A DNA stretch of 7,393 nt from Chitinophagales bacterium (GTDB lineage Bacteria > Bacteroidota > Bacteroidia > Chitinophagales > Saprospiraceae): positions 1-7,393 of the forward strand of contig JAAFHO010000271.1 in the NCBI GenBank assembly GCA_013297575.1, in the 5' to 3' direction. The position numbers and the translations under genes were made by a program. A model generated the notes under the pieces. It searched no databases. It saw nothing but the letters and a program-made list of their open reading frames with translations, and had not been told where the DNA came from. Positions 1 to 6,166 of the stretch are shown piece by piece. Position 1 is the stretch's first letter, and the number at the start of each line of letters is the position of its first letter.

Positions 1-380
1 CCGAAAAGCACAAAAAAAAGGATGCCGACGACGACGATGCTCCCGGTGAAGGCTCTCAATGGCCTCAAGAAGATTGGATAGCATTTGCAGAACTACAAGA
101 GGCGGAAAATAACAAAATTGGATGCCGCAACATTGAAGGGCACTTGCGAAAAGGTGATCTGCCACATCAATTGGAACTCTTTTTCCCCGCAGATGGTATG
201 CGTCACTGCACGAAACTACGTTTTTTTTCCGATACTCATTTCAATGCGCCATTGCCTTGTATATTGCCCGAAAGCATTACAAAAGAGCAGAATTTACGCC
301 CCAATAGTGCCATTGCAGCGGGCAAATACTTAATACAGCGGGTAGCAGAAGGATTTTTACTGGTCGTTGATATAGCGTAA
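1..380 (+). CDS. Unidentified protein, C-terminal 125 residues (5' end outside window)
   Basis: The reading frame whose first full codon is at 3 is open from the window edge to a TAA at 378-380, so this is the tail of a longer protein. The visible part starts with a charged linker (KKKDADDDD, then GEGSQWPQEDW). A mixed-composition domain follows (GCRNIEGHLRKGDLPHQLELFF), and the protein ends ...AAGKYLIQRVAEGFLLVVDIA. The acidic linker suggests two domains joined by a flexible segment. There is no signal peptide or membrane span in the visible part. I do not recognise the family and assign no function. A possible internal TTG start at 144 is less likely than a run-in from upstream, because the frame stays open to the edge. 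The coding call rests on this long open frame and its clean end 20 bases before the next promoter box. Confidence 0.6.
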   Translation, partial: EKHKKKDADDDDAPGEGSQWPQEDWIAFAELQEAENNKIGCRNIEGHLRKGDLPHQLELFFPADGMRHCTKLRFFSDTHFNAPLPCILPESITKEQNLRPNSAIAAGKYLIQRVAEGFLLVVDIA

Positions 381-400
381 ATAAAGTGCTGAGATCATCG

Positions 401-408
401 TATTTTTG
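401..408 (+). promoter_or_regulatory. Bacteroidota -7 promoter box for the acetyltransferase gene
   Basis: TATTTTTG matches the Bacteroidota -7 consensus TAnnTTTG and lies 24 bases before the ATG at 433, giving a predicted leader of about 15-20 bases. The 11-base string TATTTTTGCGC here recurs exactly at 1568-1578 before another + strand gene. No good -33 TTG-type element is visible at the usual spacing; the nearest TTG (367-369) is too far upstream. Confidence 0.55.
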
Positions 409-432
409 CGCTGTTATTAAACACGTTCAAAT

Positions 433-930
433 ATGGATATTAATACCCTCCAGCACATTGGCCGCGCTACTTATGAGCCTTATTACCAACATATTTGGTA
501 TCCAGGCGGTGTAGAATGGTATATCAACCACTGTTTTAATACAGAAACATTAGAAAAAGAACTCAATGACCCGAGTATCGAATACGCCTTACCCACCGAC
601 GAACAGGGTAATATTATTGGTTTGCTCAAAGTGCATCCGCTGTACCCCACACCCGATGGCAGCATTGAAGACGCGTTGTATTTGGAAAAAATTTACCTGA
701 TGCCCGATTATTTTGGTAAAGGCATTGGACAAAAACTATTGCAACAAGTGGAGCAACAGGCCATTGCGCTGGGTCGAAAGGCAATTTGGCTACAAGTCAT
801 GCACAATGCTGCCATTGTGGAGGCGTACGCAAAAGCGGGGTTTCGGATTACTGGGCCCACACGGTTTGAGTTTGATCTATTAAAGGAAGAAGAGCGAGAT
901 GGCTGGATTATGGTAAAACCACTCGTTTAA
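433..930 (+). CDS. GNAT family N-acetyltransferase, PaiA-like
   Basis: A 165-residue cytosolic acetyltransferase predicted to move acetyl from acetyl-CoA to an amine. The GNAT core is clear: beta-4 and motif A run YLEKIYLMPDYFGKGIGQKLL (about 83-103), with the pyrophosphate-binding loop GKGIG at 95-99. Motif B follows at KAIWLQVMHNAAIVEAYAKAGF (about 116-137). The N-terminal FNTETLEKELNDPS (35-48), the IIGLLKVHP strand (61-69) and the tail DGWIMVKPL resemble, from memory, Bacillus PaiA, a spermidine/spermine acetyltransferase. A polyamine or similar amine is therefore a reasonable but unproven substrate. The ATG at 433 sits just downstream of a -7 box; no Shine-Dalgarno is seen, which is normal for the phylum. 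The gene stands alone and converges on the ABC gene, with 9 bases between the stop codons. Confidence 0.88.
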   Translation: MDINTLQHIGRATYEPYYQHIWYPGGVEWYINHCFNTETLEKELNDPSIEYALPTDEQGNIIGLLKVHPLYPTPDGSIEDALYLEKIYLMPDYFGKGIGQKLLQQVEQQAIALGRKAIWLQVMHNAAIVEAYAKAGFRITGPTRFEFDLLKEEERDGWIMVKPLV

Positions 931-939
931 CAGCGCTTG

Positions 940-1557
940 TTACCCTTTCCATTGCATAATATCTAGTTTTTGGGAACAAAGCCGCAAATCGCCGGGGTCG
1001 TTGGTGGCAATAATGGCGATACGGCTCCCTGCATATTGCTCAAACAAGCGGTGAAACCATTCCACAGCCTTTATATCGAGGTTGGTGGATGGCTCATCTA
1101 GGAGTAAAATGGGGCTATGCGAGCAAATGGCTAGTGCGAGTTTGACCCGCTGTTTCATACCCGACGAAAAAAAACGAATCTCTTTTTGCCGTGCCTTTGG
1201 CAATTCCAGCAGATCAATAAAGGTGGCCTTGTCGATACCCGGCAACAGCGGTTTTAATCGAATATGAAAGTCTATCGCTTCTTCCAATGTAAATTCTTCA
1301 ATCAGTTCGATATAAGGTGCGGTGTAGGACACATATTTATAGACATCATCGGGCAAAATAACGCCGTTTTCTGCAAATTGAATACGTCCTTTCGACAACG
1401 ACAAATGCCCTGAAAGTACTTTCATCAACGTGGACTTGCCCGAGCCATTGGGGCCGAGCAAGGCCGTTCGCTCCCCGGATTGGAAACGATGGGTCAATCC
1501 GCGGAATATCCAATCGAATCGAAAGCGTTTACCAGCATCTGTCAGTGTTATTTCCAT
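940..1557 (-). CDS. ABC transporter ATP-binding protein, CcmA-like
   Basis: A 205-residue single nucleotide-binding domain, the usual length for CcmA-type ATPases. Walker A is GPNGSGKST (35-43), the signature region is FFSSGMKQR (129-137) in place of LSGGQ, Walker B is ILLLDE (150-155), and the D-loop is STNLD (157-161). Two positions are unusual. The Q-loop region reads YVSYTAPYIELIEEFTLEE with no Gln, reminiscent of the GHAPG segment of the heme-exporter ATPase CcmA. The switch position reads IIATND, with Asn186 where His is expected. The ATG at 1555-1557 is preferred to an upstream in-frame start at 1668, because the extra 37 residues would lie over the divergent promoter and the start of the opposite gene. 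No permease is in the window, so its partner must be encoded elsewhere. Substrate unknown; cytochrome c maturation is only one possibility. Confidence 0.88.
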   Translation of the reverse strand: MEITLTDAGKRFRFDWIFRGLTHRFQSGERTALLGPNGSGKSTLMKVLSGHLSLSKGRIQFAENGVILPDDVYKYVSYTAPYIELIEEFTLEEAIDFHIRLKPLLPGIDKATFIDLLELPKARQKEIRFFSSGMKQRVKLALAICSHSPILLLDEPSTNLDIKAVEWFHRLFEQYAGSRIAIIATNDPGDLRLCSQKLDIMQWKG

Positions 1558-1567
1558 ATAAGTATTG

Positions 1568-1575
1568 TATTTTTG
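1568..1575 (+). promoter_or_regulatory. Bacteroidota -7 promoter box for the exported-protein/YigZ unit
   Basis: TATTTTTG fits TAnnTTTG exactly and continues into GCGCCGCAAAG, a context I often associate with Bacteroidota promoters. It predicts a start point near 1582 and a leader of about 40 bases before the ATG at 1622. It also excludes the upstream in-frame TTG at 1565 as the start codon. The box overlaps the palindrome TTTGCGCCGCAAA (1572-1584). Confidence 0.6.
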
Positions 1576-1580
1576 CGCCG

Positions 1581-1588
1581 CAAAGATG
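1581..1588 (-). promoter_or_regulatory. Candidate -7 box for the ABC ATPase gene, divergent
   Basis: Read on the minus strand this is CATCTTTG, one mismatch from TAnnTTTG. It is followed by CGGCG, so it mirrors the + strand box across the palindrome centred at 1578. It would start transcription about 15-20 bases before the ATG at 1557. The mismatch at the first T lowers confidence. Confidence 0.4.
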
Positions 1589-1621
1589 CCGTATTTTACG
1601 GAAACTTTTATACAACACAAA

Positions 1622-2608
1622 ATGAATAAAGCAATATTAGCCCTTTTTTGCTGCTTATTGGCCAGCACAACGATGATGGCCCAGTCGGTAGCCGACCAAA
1701 CCTTTAGGGTAGATGGCGTACACGAATTTTACTATGCCTTTGCCGAAGGCGACAAAGTGGATTTGATGGTACAACTCATCGCAGGTCGCCGTTTGAAAAC
1801 CGTAGAATTGATTGGTTTGCCCGCCAATACGATTTTTCGATCGTATGAATTGGATACGGCTTTGACCAAAAATATTACCATTCCCCAAACTGGTGCCTAC
1901 CTGTTGCGCATCACAGAACAGGGCTTTGGCAAAAAAATATGCCGTTTTACACTCCACCGCACACCCAGCAGCCCAGCAACAGCACGTATGGACACGCGCA
2001 TCAATTGGGATATTAAAACGCAGAATGGTTGGCAGGTGCTGCACCGCGCCATACCAGCGGGTTTCAAAACTGATATACACTCGATGAGCGGACAAGTGAC
2101 GGTGTCGGGGAGCGGTATGGGGCTGAAAAAAAACCGCACTTCATATCGTTTTGATCTGCCGGCTAATACCGTCCGGTGGGCCTACCGAATCGGGGTGAGC
2201 CAATCGGTTCAAGATGCGCGAAAACGAGATGCCGACCAATTCAATGAACTGGTACGCAAAGGCAGTACCAAAATTATGGCGGTATCGCCCGAAACGGCTT
2301 TGGCGGCATTTGCGCTAGGCATGGCCGTTCAAATGACCACTTCCACGGGCGGCGAGGATATTGAATACGCCATTGTTGATCCCATTAATTTACAAAAATT
2401 TATGGATGGCGCCGATAAATACGACGCACATATTTGGCAAGGTTCGGTGAGCGTGGATGCACAACGCCGATACGCACCGCTGGAGGGCAAATACGCTTTT
2501 GCCCTTAAAAACAATAATTTGATGGACGATGTAAATGTATCTATTGAAATTGAGGCGGTGACTGAAACGCCACTTTTTGAAGAAGAGACCTACCTTGCGC
2601 CACTATGA
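1622..2608 (+). CDS. Exported protein of unknown function
   Basis: A 328-residue protein with a clear type I signal peptide: MNK, hydrophobic core AILALFCCLLAST, then probable cleavage after MMA at residue 20 (mature start QSVADQ). There is no lipobox placing a Cys at +1, so a soluble periplasmic or secreted protein is likelier than a lipoprotein. Residues about 30-112 alternate polar and hydrophobic positions (FYYAFAEGDKVDLMVQL ... NITIPQTGAYLLRI), as in a small beta-sandwich. The phrase on gradients of force in the TGAYLLRI strand is faintly like GOLD-type domains. Residues 224-238 are hydrophobic and Ala-rich. The C-terminal YAFALKNNNLMDDVNVSIEIEAV again looks like beta strands. There is no T9SS tail and no catalytic motif that I recognise. 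The ATG at 1622 is chosen because the signal peptide starts there and the promoter lies just upstream. The stop overlaps the next gene's start. Confidence 0.85.
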   Translation: MNKAILALFCCLLASTTMMAQSVADQTFRVDGVHEFYYAFAEGDKVDLMVQLIAGRRLKTVELIGLPANTIFRSYELDTALTKNITIPQTGAYLLRITEQGFGKKICRFTLHRTPSSPATARMDTRINWDIKTQNGWQVLHRAIPAGFKTDIHSMSGQVTVSGSGMGLKKNRTSYRFDLPANTVRWAYRIGVSQSVQDARKRDADQFNELVRKGSTKIMAVSPETALAAFALGMAVQMTTSTGGEDIEYAIVDPINLQKFMDGADKYDAHIWQGSVSVDAQRRYAPLEGKYAFALKNNNLMDDVNVSIEIEAVTETPLFEEETYLAPL

Positions 2609-3249
2609 GCGATACGTATTTGATCATTCAGGCACCTGCCGAGGGAGAGTTTAAAGATCGGGGTAGCAGGTTTTTGGCTTATACTTGGCCGGTGGCATCG
2701 GAGCAGGATATTCAACATTGCTTGGAACTATTGAGAAAAGAACATTTTAAGGCGCGGCACCATTGTTATGCCTGGCGTTTGGGGCGCGATGGTAACCAGT
2801 TCAGGGCCAATGATGATGGCGAACCTTCTGGCACCGCAGGCCGCCCTATTCTCGCACAAATAGACGCTGCACAACTGACTGATATACTGATTGTTGTGGT
2901 GCGGTATTTCGGCGGAACGCTGTTGGGGACTTCAGGGCTGATCCATGCTTACCGCGAGTCGGCGATTGAGGCATTGCGCGCTGCTACTATCCGTGAAGTA
3001 ATCTTGCACGATACGGTCCGAATACATACTGATTATGGCTTAATGCCGGATATTGTACAGGCGATCCATCAACTAGGCATCAGCATCCAACAAGAGCAAT
3101 TTGACGATCGCGCTCATATTGATATTGCCATCAGGCAACGCGATACTACCCAAAAACTACTACAACTCAAAGCAAAAGTGTGGAAAGTAAGCACCGAAGA
3201 GGCGGAGACGATTGGCTGGCCGGCGGGGATTAGTTTGGAGGATGCATAG
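2605..3249 (+). CDS. yigZ: YigZ/IMPACT family protein (UPF0029 plus DUF1949-type C-terminus)
   Basis: A 214-residue cytosolic protein of the conserved YigZ family. The N-terminal IMPACT domain carries the family hallmarks ARHHCYAWRLG (50-60), RANDDGEPSGTAGRPIL (67-83) and VVVRYFGGTLLGTSGLIHAY (97-116). The last 75 or so residues (from about 138) form the usual ferredoxin-like C-terminal domain. The family is linked in eukaryotes to control of GCN2 kinase and in bacteria possibly to nucleic-acid or ribosome-related binding; its exact role here is unknown. The ATG overlaps the stop of the exported-protein gene (ATGA, 2605-2608), implying translational coupling and one transcript. The stop codon TAG (3247-3249) lies within the first arm of a repeat hairpin that begins at 3245, so the extreme C-terminus may have been shaped by the repeat. 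Confidence 0.93.
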   Translation: MSDTYLIIQAPAEGEFKDRGSRFLAYTWPVASEQDIQHCLELLRKEHFKARHHCYAWRLGRDGNQFRANDDGEPSGTAGRPILAQIDAAQLTDILIVVVRYFGGTLLGTSGLIHAYRESAIEALRAATIREVILHDTVRIHTDYGLMPDIVQAIHQLGISIQQEQFDDRAHIDIAIRQRDTTQKLLQLKAKVWKVSTEEAETIGWPAGISLEDA

Positions 3250-3288
3250 GGCGATGCCCTATGTTGGATGTGTCGCCCCTTTGGGGCT
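3245..3288 (+). repeat. Double-hairpin repeat, family A, copy 1
   Basis: Two perfect hairpins in tandem: CATAGGGC / loop GAT / GCCCTATG (3245-3263), an 11-base linker, then GCCCC / loop TTT / GGGGC (3275-3287). A second full copy in the same orientation is at 6167-6210, identical at 40 of 44 positions. All four differences fall in loops or linker and none in stems. The architecture is REP-like (paired short palindromes in a spacer). From memory, similar sequences are scattered through Bacteroidota genomes; this needs a genome search to confirm. The element starts five bases before the end of yigZ. Confidence 0.8.
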
Positions 3289-3394
3289 ACGGTTTATACA
3301 CATCTTTACATAGGTCGGAATCTGTCAAAACTAACATGTTTAATGCTGTTTTATTAACAACCAGATAAACCAATATCCATAAAATTTAATATTG

Positions 3395-3409
3395 CGGTGC
3401 GCTGCACCT
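3395..3409 (+). repeat. Hairpin repeat, family B, copy 1
   Basis: CGGTGCGCTGCACCT, with a 5-bp stem GGTGC/GCACC and loop GCT. An identical 15-base copy follows at 3447-3461, 52 bases away start to start and in the same orientation. The flanks of the two copies differ, so the unit is short. Confidence 0.75.
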
Positions 3410-3442
3410 TCAAAACGCCGATATATCACCATTGCTACAAAT

Positions 3443-3470
3443 ATTTCGGTGCGCTGCACCTGAAATTTTT
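3443..3470 (+). terminator. Possible intrinsic terminator built on repeat B2
   Basis: The extended B2 hairpin (about 10 bp with one bulge) is directly followed on the + strand by TTTTT (3466-3470). That is the layout of a rho-independent terminator for the yigZ transcript. It lies about 200 bases past the yigZ stop, which makes the role uncertain. Confidence 0.3.
3447..3461 (+). repeat. Hairpin repeat, family B, copy 2
   Basis: Exact second copy of the family B 15-mer. Here the stem is extended outward by TTTC/GAAA plus one A-T pair with a single bulged T, giving a stronger hairpin than copy 1. Confidence 0.75.
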
Positions 3471-3535
3471 ATAAAAAAGCCACTCTATGCGATCAAAACT
3501 TGCTAAACCTGAATTGATGTAAAGATATGTAGAAA

Positions 3536-3561
3536 CCATAGCCCCTTTGGGGCTTGGATGG
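3536..3561 (+). repeat. Truncated copy of repeat family A
   Basis: AGCCCC / loop TTT / GGGGCT (3540-3554) is the second hairpin of family A, followed by TTGGATGG. The 13 bases GGGGCTTGGATGG (3549-3561) match 6205-6217 exactly. The preceding CCATA also matches the bases just before the first hairpin of the 6167 copy. It therefore looks like a copy lacking the 26 bases corresponding to 6171-6196. Confidence 0.6.
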
Positions 3562-3582
3562 CTGAATAAGAACCAGATAGCG

Positions 3583-3602
3583 AAAAAATGGCTCGTCTAG
3601 CC
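3583..3602 (-). terminator. Weak terminator-like hairpin after the GH74-like gene
   Basis: On the minus strand, GGCT / loop AGACG / AGCC is followed by A and then six T residues. It sits about 30 bases past the stop of the minus-strand gene. The 4-bp stem is short, so this is only a candidate. Confidence 0.3.
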
Positions 3603-3633
3603 GAAAAATGACTGCGTTTATTGCTGCAATTAA

Positions 3634-6102
3634 TTACTTTTTTACTAATTGCACCACCGCAGGCGCATAACCACCTACCGCAAACACTTCAAGGTAATAT
3701 ACGCCGCGTTCTAATCCGAAAAGTGTCGTGTTACAAGGATAATTAAAAGTACGGATAGACTGTCCTAAAGTATTTTTTAACACCGCAAACTTCCAATCTG
3801 TATCCGATTTTATGGCAAAAGCATCTGTAATTGGATTGGGGAAAACCTGTACGGATAATTTGTGTACTACATGGCCTTGAGGCTGGTTGGTATCTTCTAT
3901 TGACAATGGATGATCCCCTGAGCCCCAAAAAATTCCCCTTCCACTTGTACCAATATAAACCAAATCTTTGGTGCGCTGATCGGCCTCCATTACCGAAATA
4001 TTGGCAAATTGGGATTGTGCTGGGCTGCTGATTTGTATCCACGTCAGTCCACGGTCTTCGGATTTGTAAATAGCATCGTAACTCGTGCCTGCCTTGCGCC
4101 CGTGCGCGTACAGGAATGGAATAGCATCTGAATTGCCTTTGCCGAGTGCGATATAATTGACCCATTGCAAAGTATTGGTTTCGCTAAAGGTCAAACCACC
4201 GTCTGTGGAGTGGTACAGTCCGTGGTGTTTGGTCGTTAGCGTATCACCACTACGGGGAAAACTGGCCCAAAGTTCGCCTTCTTGGCCGGGATTCGACTTC
4301 AGATTGAGGCTGGAGTGCCAAGCAGGGAATTGGTTATATCCTTTTGTCCAAGTGGCACCACGATCATTGCTATAGTAAAAATCGTTTTGGTCAATATAGT
4401 AAAACCGATTACCATTTGCGCGGTCGGCAATCAAATTTTGGCCATTCCACCAATACGAAATACCATGTTGCCAGCCAGCAGCAATACCTTGGCAGGTTGT
4501 CCAAGTGGCACCTCCATCTAAGGTGAAAACAGGCGCAGCCCAGCAGCAGGGTGCCCATACCATATTGAGCGGATTATCGGCACTCATGGCAATAACACCA
4601 GCATTTCCGGGTGTTTGGTTGGCAAAAGATTGCCAAGTAGCACCATTATCGGTGGTATAACCGGTGTATTTTGCATTTACTCCAGTTTGGTCAATACCCA
4701 CAAAACACGACCGCTCTGGTTGGTTTTGGCAATAATCCGTGGATGCGCCAAAAGCCACATAATCAAAATCCGCAATGGTAGATTTGGGTGTTACTATCCG
4801 ATCGACAATACACCAACCCACCATATCTGCCGTAGTAGCCATCAAATCTGCGCCGCCTAATACAGGCGGTACTTTTAGGTCAATTGTAACAATCTCTTCC
4901 AGGTTTTGCATCACAGCCTCCCAATTAGAACTTGTACCAGTACCAATATCCTCGGTTTTGAGAACGCCATATCCATTGGTCATCCATACCCGTGCTGTAT
5001 TGTTGGGATCAATGGTTAATGCTGTATTCCCCCAATCAAATGGGCTAAATGTGGTGCTGTAAGTAGGCGAATAGGTGTTATAGTAAGCAGGAAAACTACC
5101 TGTTGGAAAATTCATCGTCAATGCCGTCCAAGATGTTCCGCCATTAGTAGAGCGGAATAGTTTTCGGTTAAAAGTATTGACCAATATAGTATTTGGAGTG
5201 TTAGGATGCACCGAAATACCCATAAAATCTTCGCCAGATTGGCCAGTGGGGGTAATATTGCTCCAGGTATCGTTTGCGAACTTTTGGATGCCTCCTGTAT
5301 TGGCAAAGGCAACGTACAATTTTCCGGAATCGTCGAGTTCACCATGTGTGGGGTTTAGGCCGCCCCCGATTTTTGTCCACGATGTACCACCGTTGGTGGT
5401 TCGCCAAACTCCGCTGTTCCATAAGCCAGCATAAATGGTTTGGGTGGCATTGCCAGGTGTACCTGTGTTTTTGTCAAATATAACAAAAGTATATCCGGGA
5501 TAATCTTCCACCGACTCCGTGGAACTGGTGGGTAAGCCTCCTGTTATTTTTTGCCAAGGAGCATTACCATTTTTTTGCCAAACACCACTGGTGCGTGAGC
5601 CATAAAAAACCAAATCGGATCGATTGGGATCTACTGCCATGCGCTCACCTGTGCCACGCCATGCGCCATTGGCGGCCATTTGAACGTTCGCTTCTAGGAA
5701 ACCTGTACTTTGCCAGGTTTGTCCTTTATCTGTACTTTTAAAGATTTCGCCGGGTGCTGGGTTGGGGTAATAACTTACGCCGTCGAGTGCTGCGTAAATG
5801 GTGGTTGCACTTTGTGGATCTAAGGCAATACTCTCCACGTCGTAGAGCAGACCTCGGTCGTTCCGACCAATGAGGTTGTCCATGAGTGGCACCCATTGCT
5901 TGTTATCTGTATTGAAACGATATACGCCTCCTACATCGGTGCGGATATATATGGTGTTGGGCGAAAGGGTTGTGTTGGGATGGATAGTTAAACCTGTTAC
6001 ATAACCCATTCCTTGGGTGTTCACTGATTTGAAATCCCAATATTGGGCGTTGAGGGGGATATTTAAAACACAAACGAATAATAATATCAATATTTTTTGC
6101 AT
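3634..6102 (-). CDS. Secreted GH74-like glycoside hydrolase with T9SS sorting domain
   Basis: An 822-residue secreted protein. The signal peptide is MQKILILLFVCVLNIPLNAQ (1-20). At least eight Asp-box turns (S/T-x-D/N-x-G-x-T/S-W/F) start at residues 123, 235, 318, 483, 527, 578, 632 and 681, as expected for a pair of beta-propellers. Order and wording follow GH74: YVTGLTIHP then IYIRTDVGGVYRFN (51-64), YDVESIALDP (87-96), RGTGERMAVDP (149-159), VIAMSADN...MVWAP (503-518), LIADRANGNRFYYI (557-570). GH74 enzymes use two Asp residues, one in an RTD-(V/I)-GG motif and one before a D-x-x-GF motif. Asp56 and Asp426 (TTADMVGW) fit these places, so activity on xyloglucan or another beta-1,4-glucan is likely but not shown. 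The C-terminus from about 748 (VQVFPNPITD ... GVYYLEVFAVGG ... VVQLVKK) is a type A T9SS sorting domain, implying outer-membrane export and surface attachment or release. A generic sortilin/exo-sialidase propeller is the alternative. The start lacks a Shine-Dalgarno and is AT-rich. Confidence 0.82.
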   Translation of the reverse strand: MQKILILLFVCVLNIPLNAQYWDFKSVNTQGMGYVTGLTIHPNTTLSPNTIYIRTDVGGVYRFNTDNKQWVPLMDNLIGRNDRGLLYDVESIALDPQSATTIYAALDGVSYYPNPAPGEIFKSTDKGQTWQSTGFLEANVQMAANGAWRGTGERMAVDPNRSDLVFYGSRTSGVWQKNGNAPWQKITGGLPTSSTESVEDYPGYTFVIFDKNTGTPGNATQTIYAGLWNSGVWRTTNGGTSWTKIGGGLNPTHGELDDSGKLYVAFANTGGIQKFANDTWSNITPTGQSGEDFMGISVHPNTPNTILVNTFNRKLFRSTNGGTSWTALTMNFPTGSFPAYYNTYSPTYSTTFSPFDWGNTALTIDPNNTARVWMTNGYGVLKTEDIGTGTSSNWEAVMQNLEEIVTIDLKVPPVLGGADLMATTADMVGWCIVDRIVTPKSTIADFDYVAFGASTDYCQNQPERSCFVGIDQTGVNAKYTGYTTDNGATWQSFANQTPGNAGVIAMSADNPLNMVWAPCCWAAPVFTLDGGATWTTCQGIAAGWQHGISYWWNGQNLIADRANGNRFYYIDQNDFYYSNDRGATWTKGYNQFPAWHSSLNLKSNPGQEGELWASFPRSGDTLTTKHHGLYHSTDGGLTFSETNTLQWVNYIALGKGNSDAIPFLYAHGRKAGTSYDAIYKSEDRGLTWIQISSPAQSQFANISVMEADQRTKDLVYIGTSGRGIFWGSGDHPLSIEDTNQPQGHVVHKLSVQVFPNPITDAFAIKSDTDWKFAVLKNTLGQSIRTFNYPCNTTLFGLERGVYYLEVFAVGGYAPAVVQLVKK

Positions 6103-6166
6103 AATTTATTTACATGGAAATTACTTGAATATATTCACCCGTTCATCGTCCATATGTCCACATTTC

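Larger units (their letters stand above)
3250..3633. other. Repeat-rich spacer without a gene
   Basis: This stretch lies between the convergent yigZ and GH74-like genes. I see no credible coding frame or tRNA. It holds, in order: the 44-base double-hairpin repeat that begins inside yigZ (3245-3288), an AT-rich unstructured segment (about 3290-3390), two copies of a 15-base hairpin repeat (3395-3409 and 3447-3461), a truncated copy of the first repeat family (3536-3561), and a weak terminator-like hairpin for the minus-strand gene (3583-3602). A 9-base match AACCAGATA (3359-3367 and 3571-3579) is probably chance. Confidence 0.75.

Noticed and set aside
928..945. Possible bidirectional terminator between the acetyltransferase and ABC stops
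   Set aside because: Only a 4-bp stem (AACA/TGTT) with no T-run on either strand.
1565..1621. TTG start at 1565 for the exported protein
   Set aside because: The start would lie inside the -7 box, and the signal peptide begins naturally at the ATG at 1622.
1558..1668. N-terminal extension of the ABC ATPase by 37 residues from an ATG at 1668
   Set aside because: It would run through the divergent promoter and the start of the opposite gene. The ABC fold begins normally at MEITLTDAGKRF.
1655..2095. Minus-strand open frame of 146 codons inside the exported-protein gene
   Set aside because: It shadows a gene with a signal peptide and promoter, and its translation is rich in Cys and low-complexity residues with no recognisable domain.
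3359..3579. AACCAGATA repeated at 3359-3367 and 3571-3579 as possible insertion-site duplication
   Set aside because: A 9-base match in a 380-base spacer is likely enough by chance, and no element ends line up with it.
4330..5400. Short DNA repeats around CCAAGTGGCACC inside the GH74-like gene
   Set aside because: They encode the recurring Asp-box turns (GGATW type), so they are explained by protein repeats.
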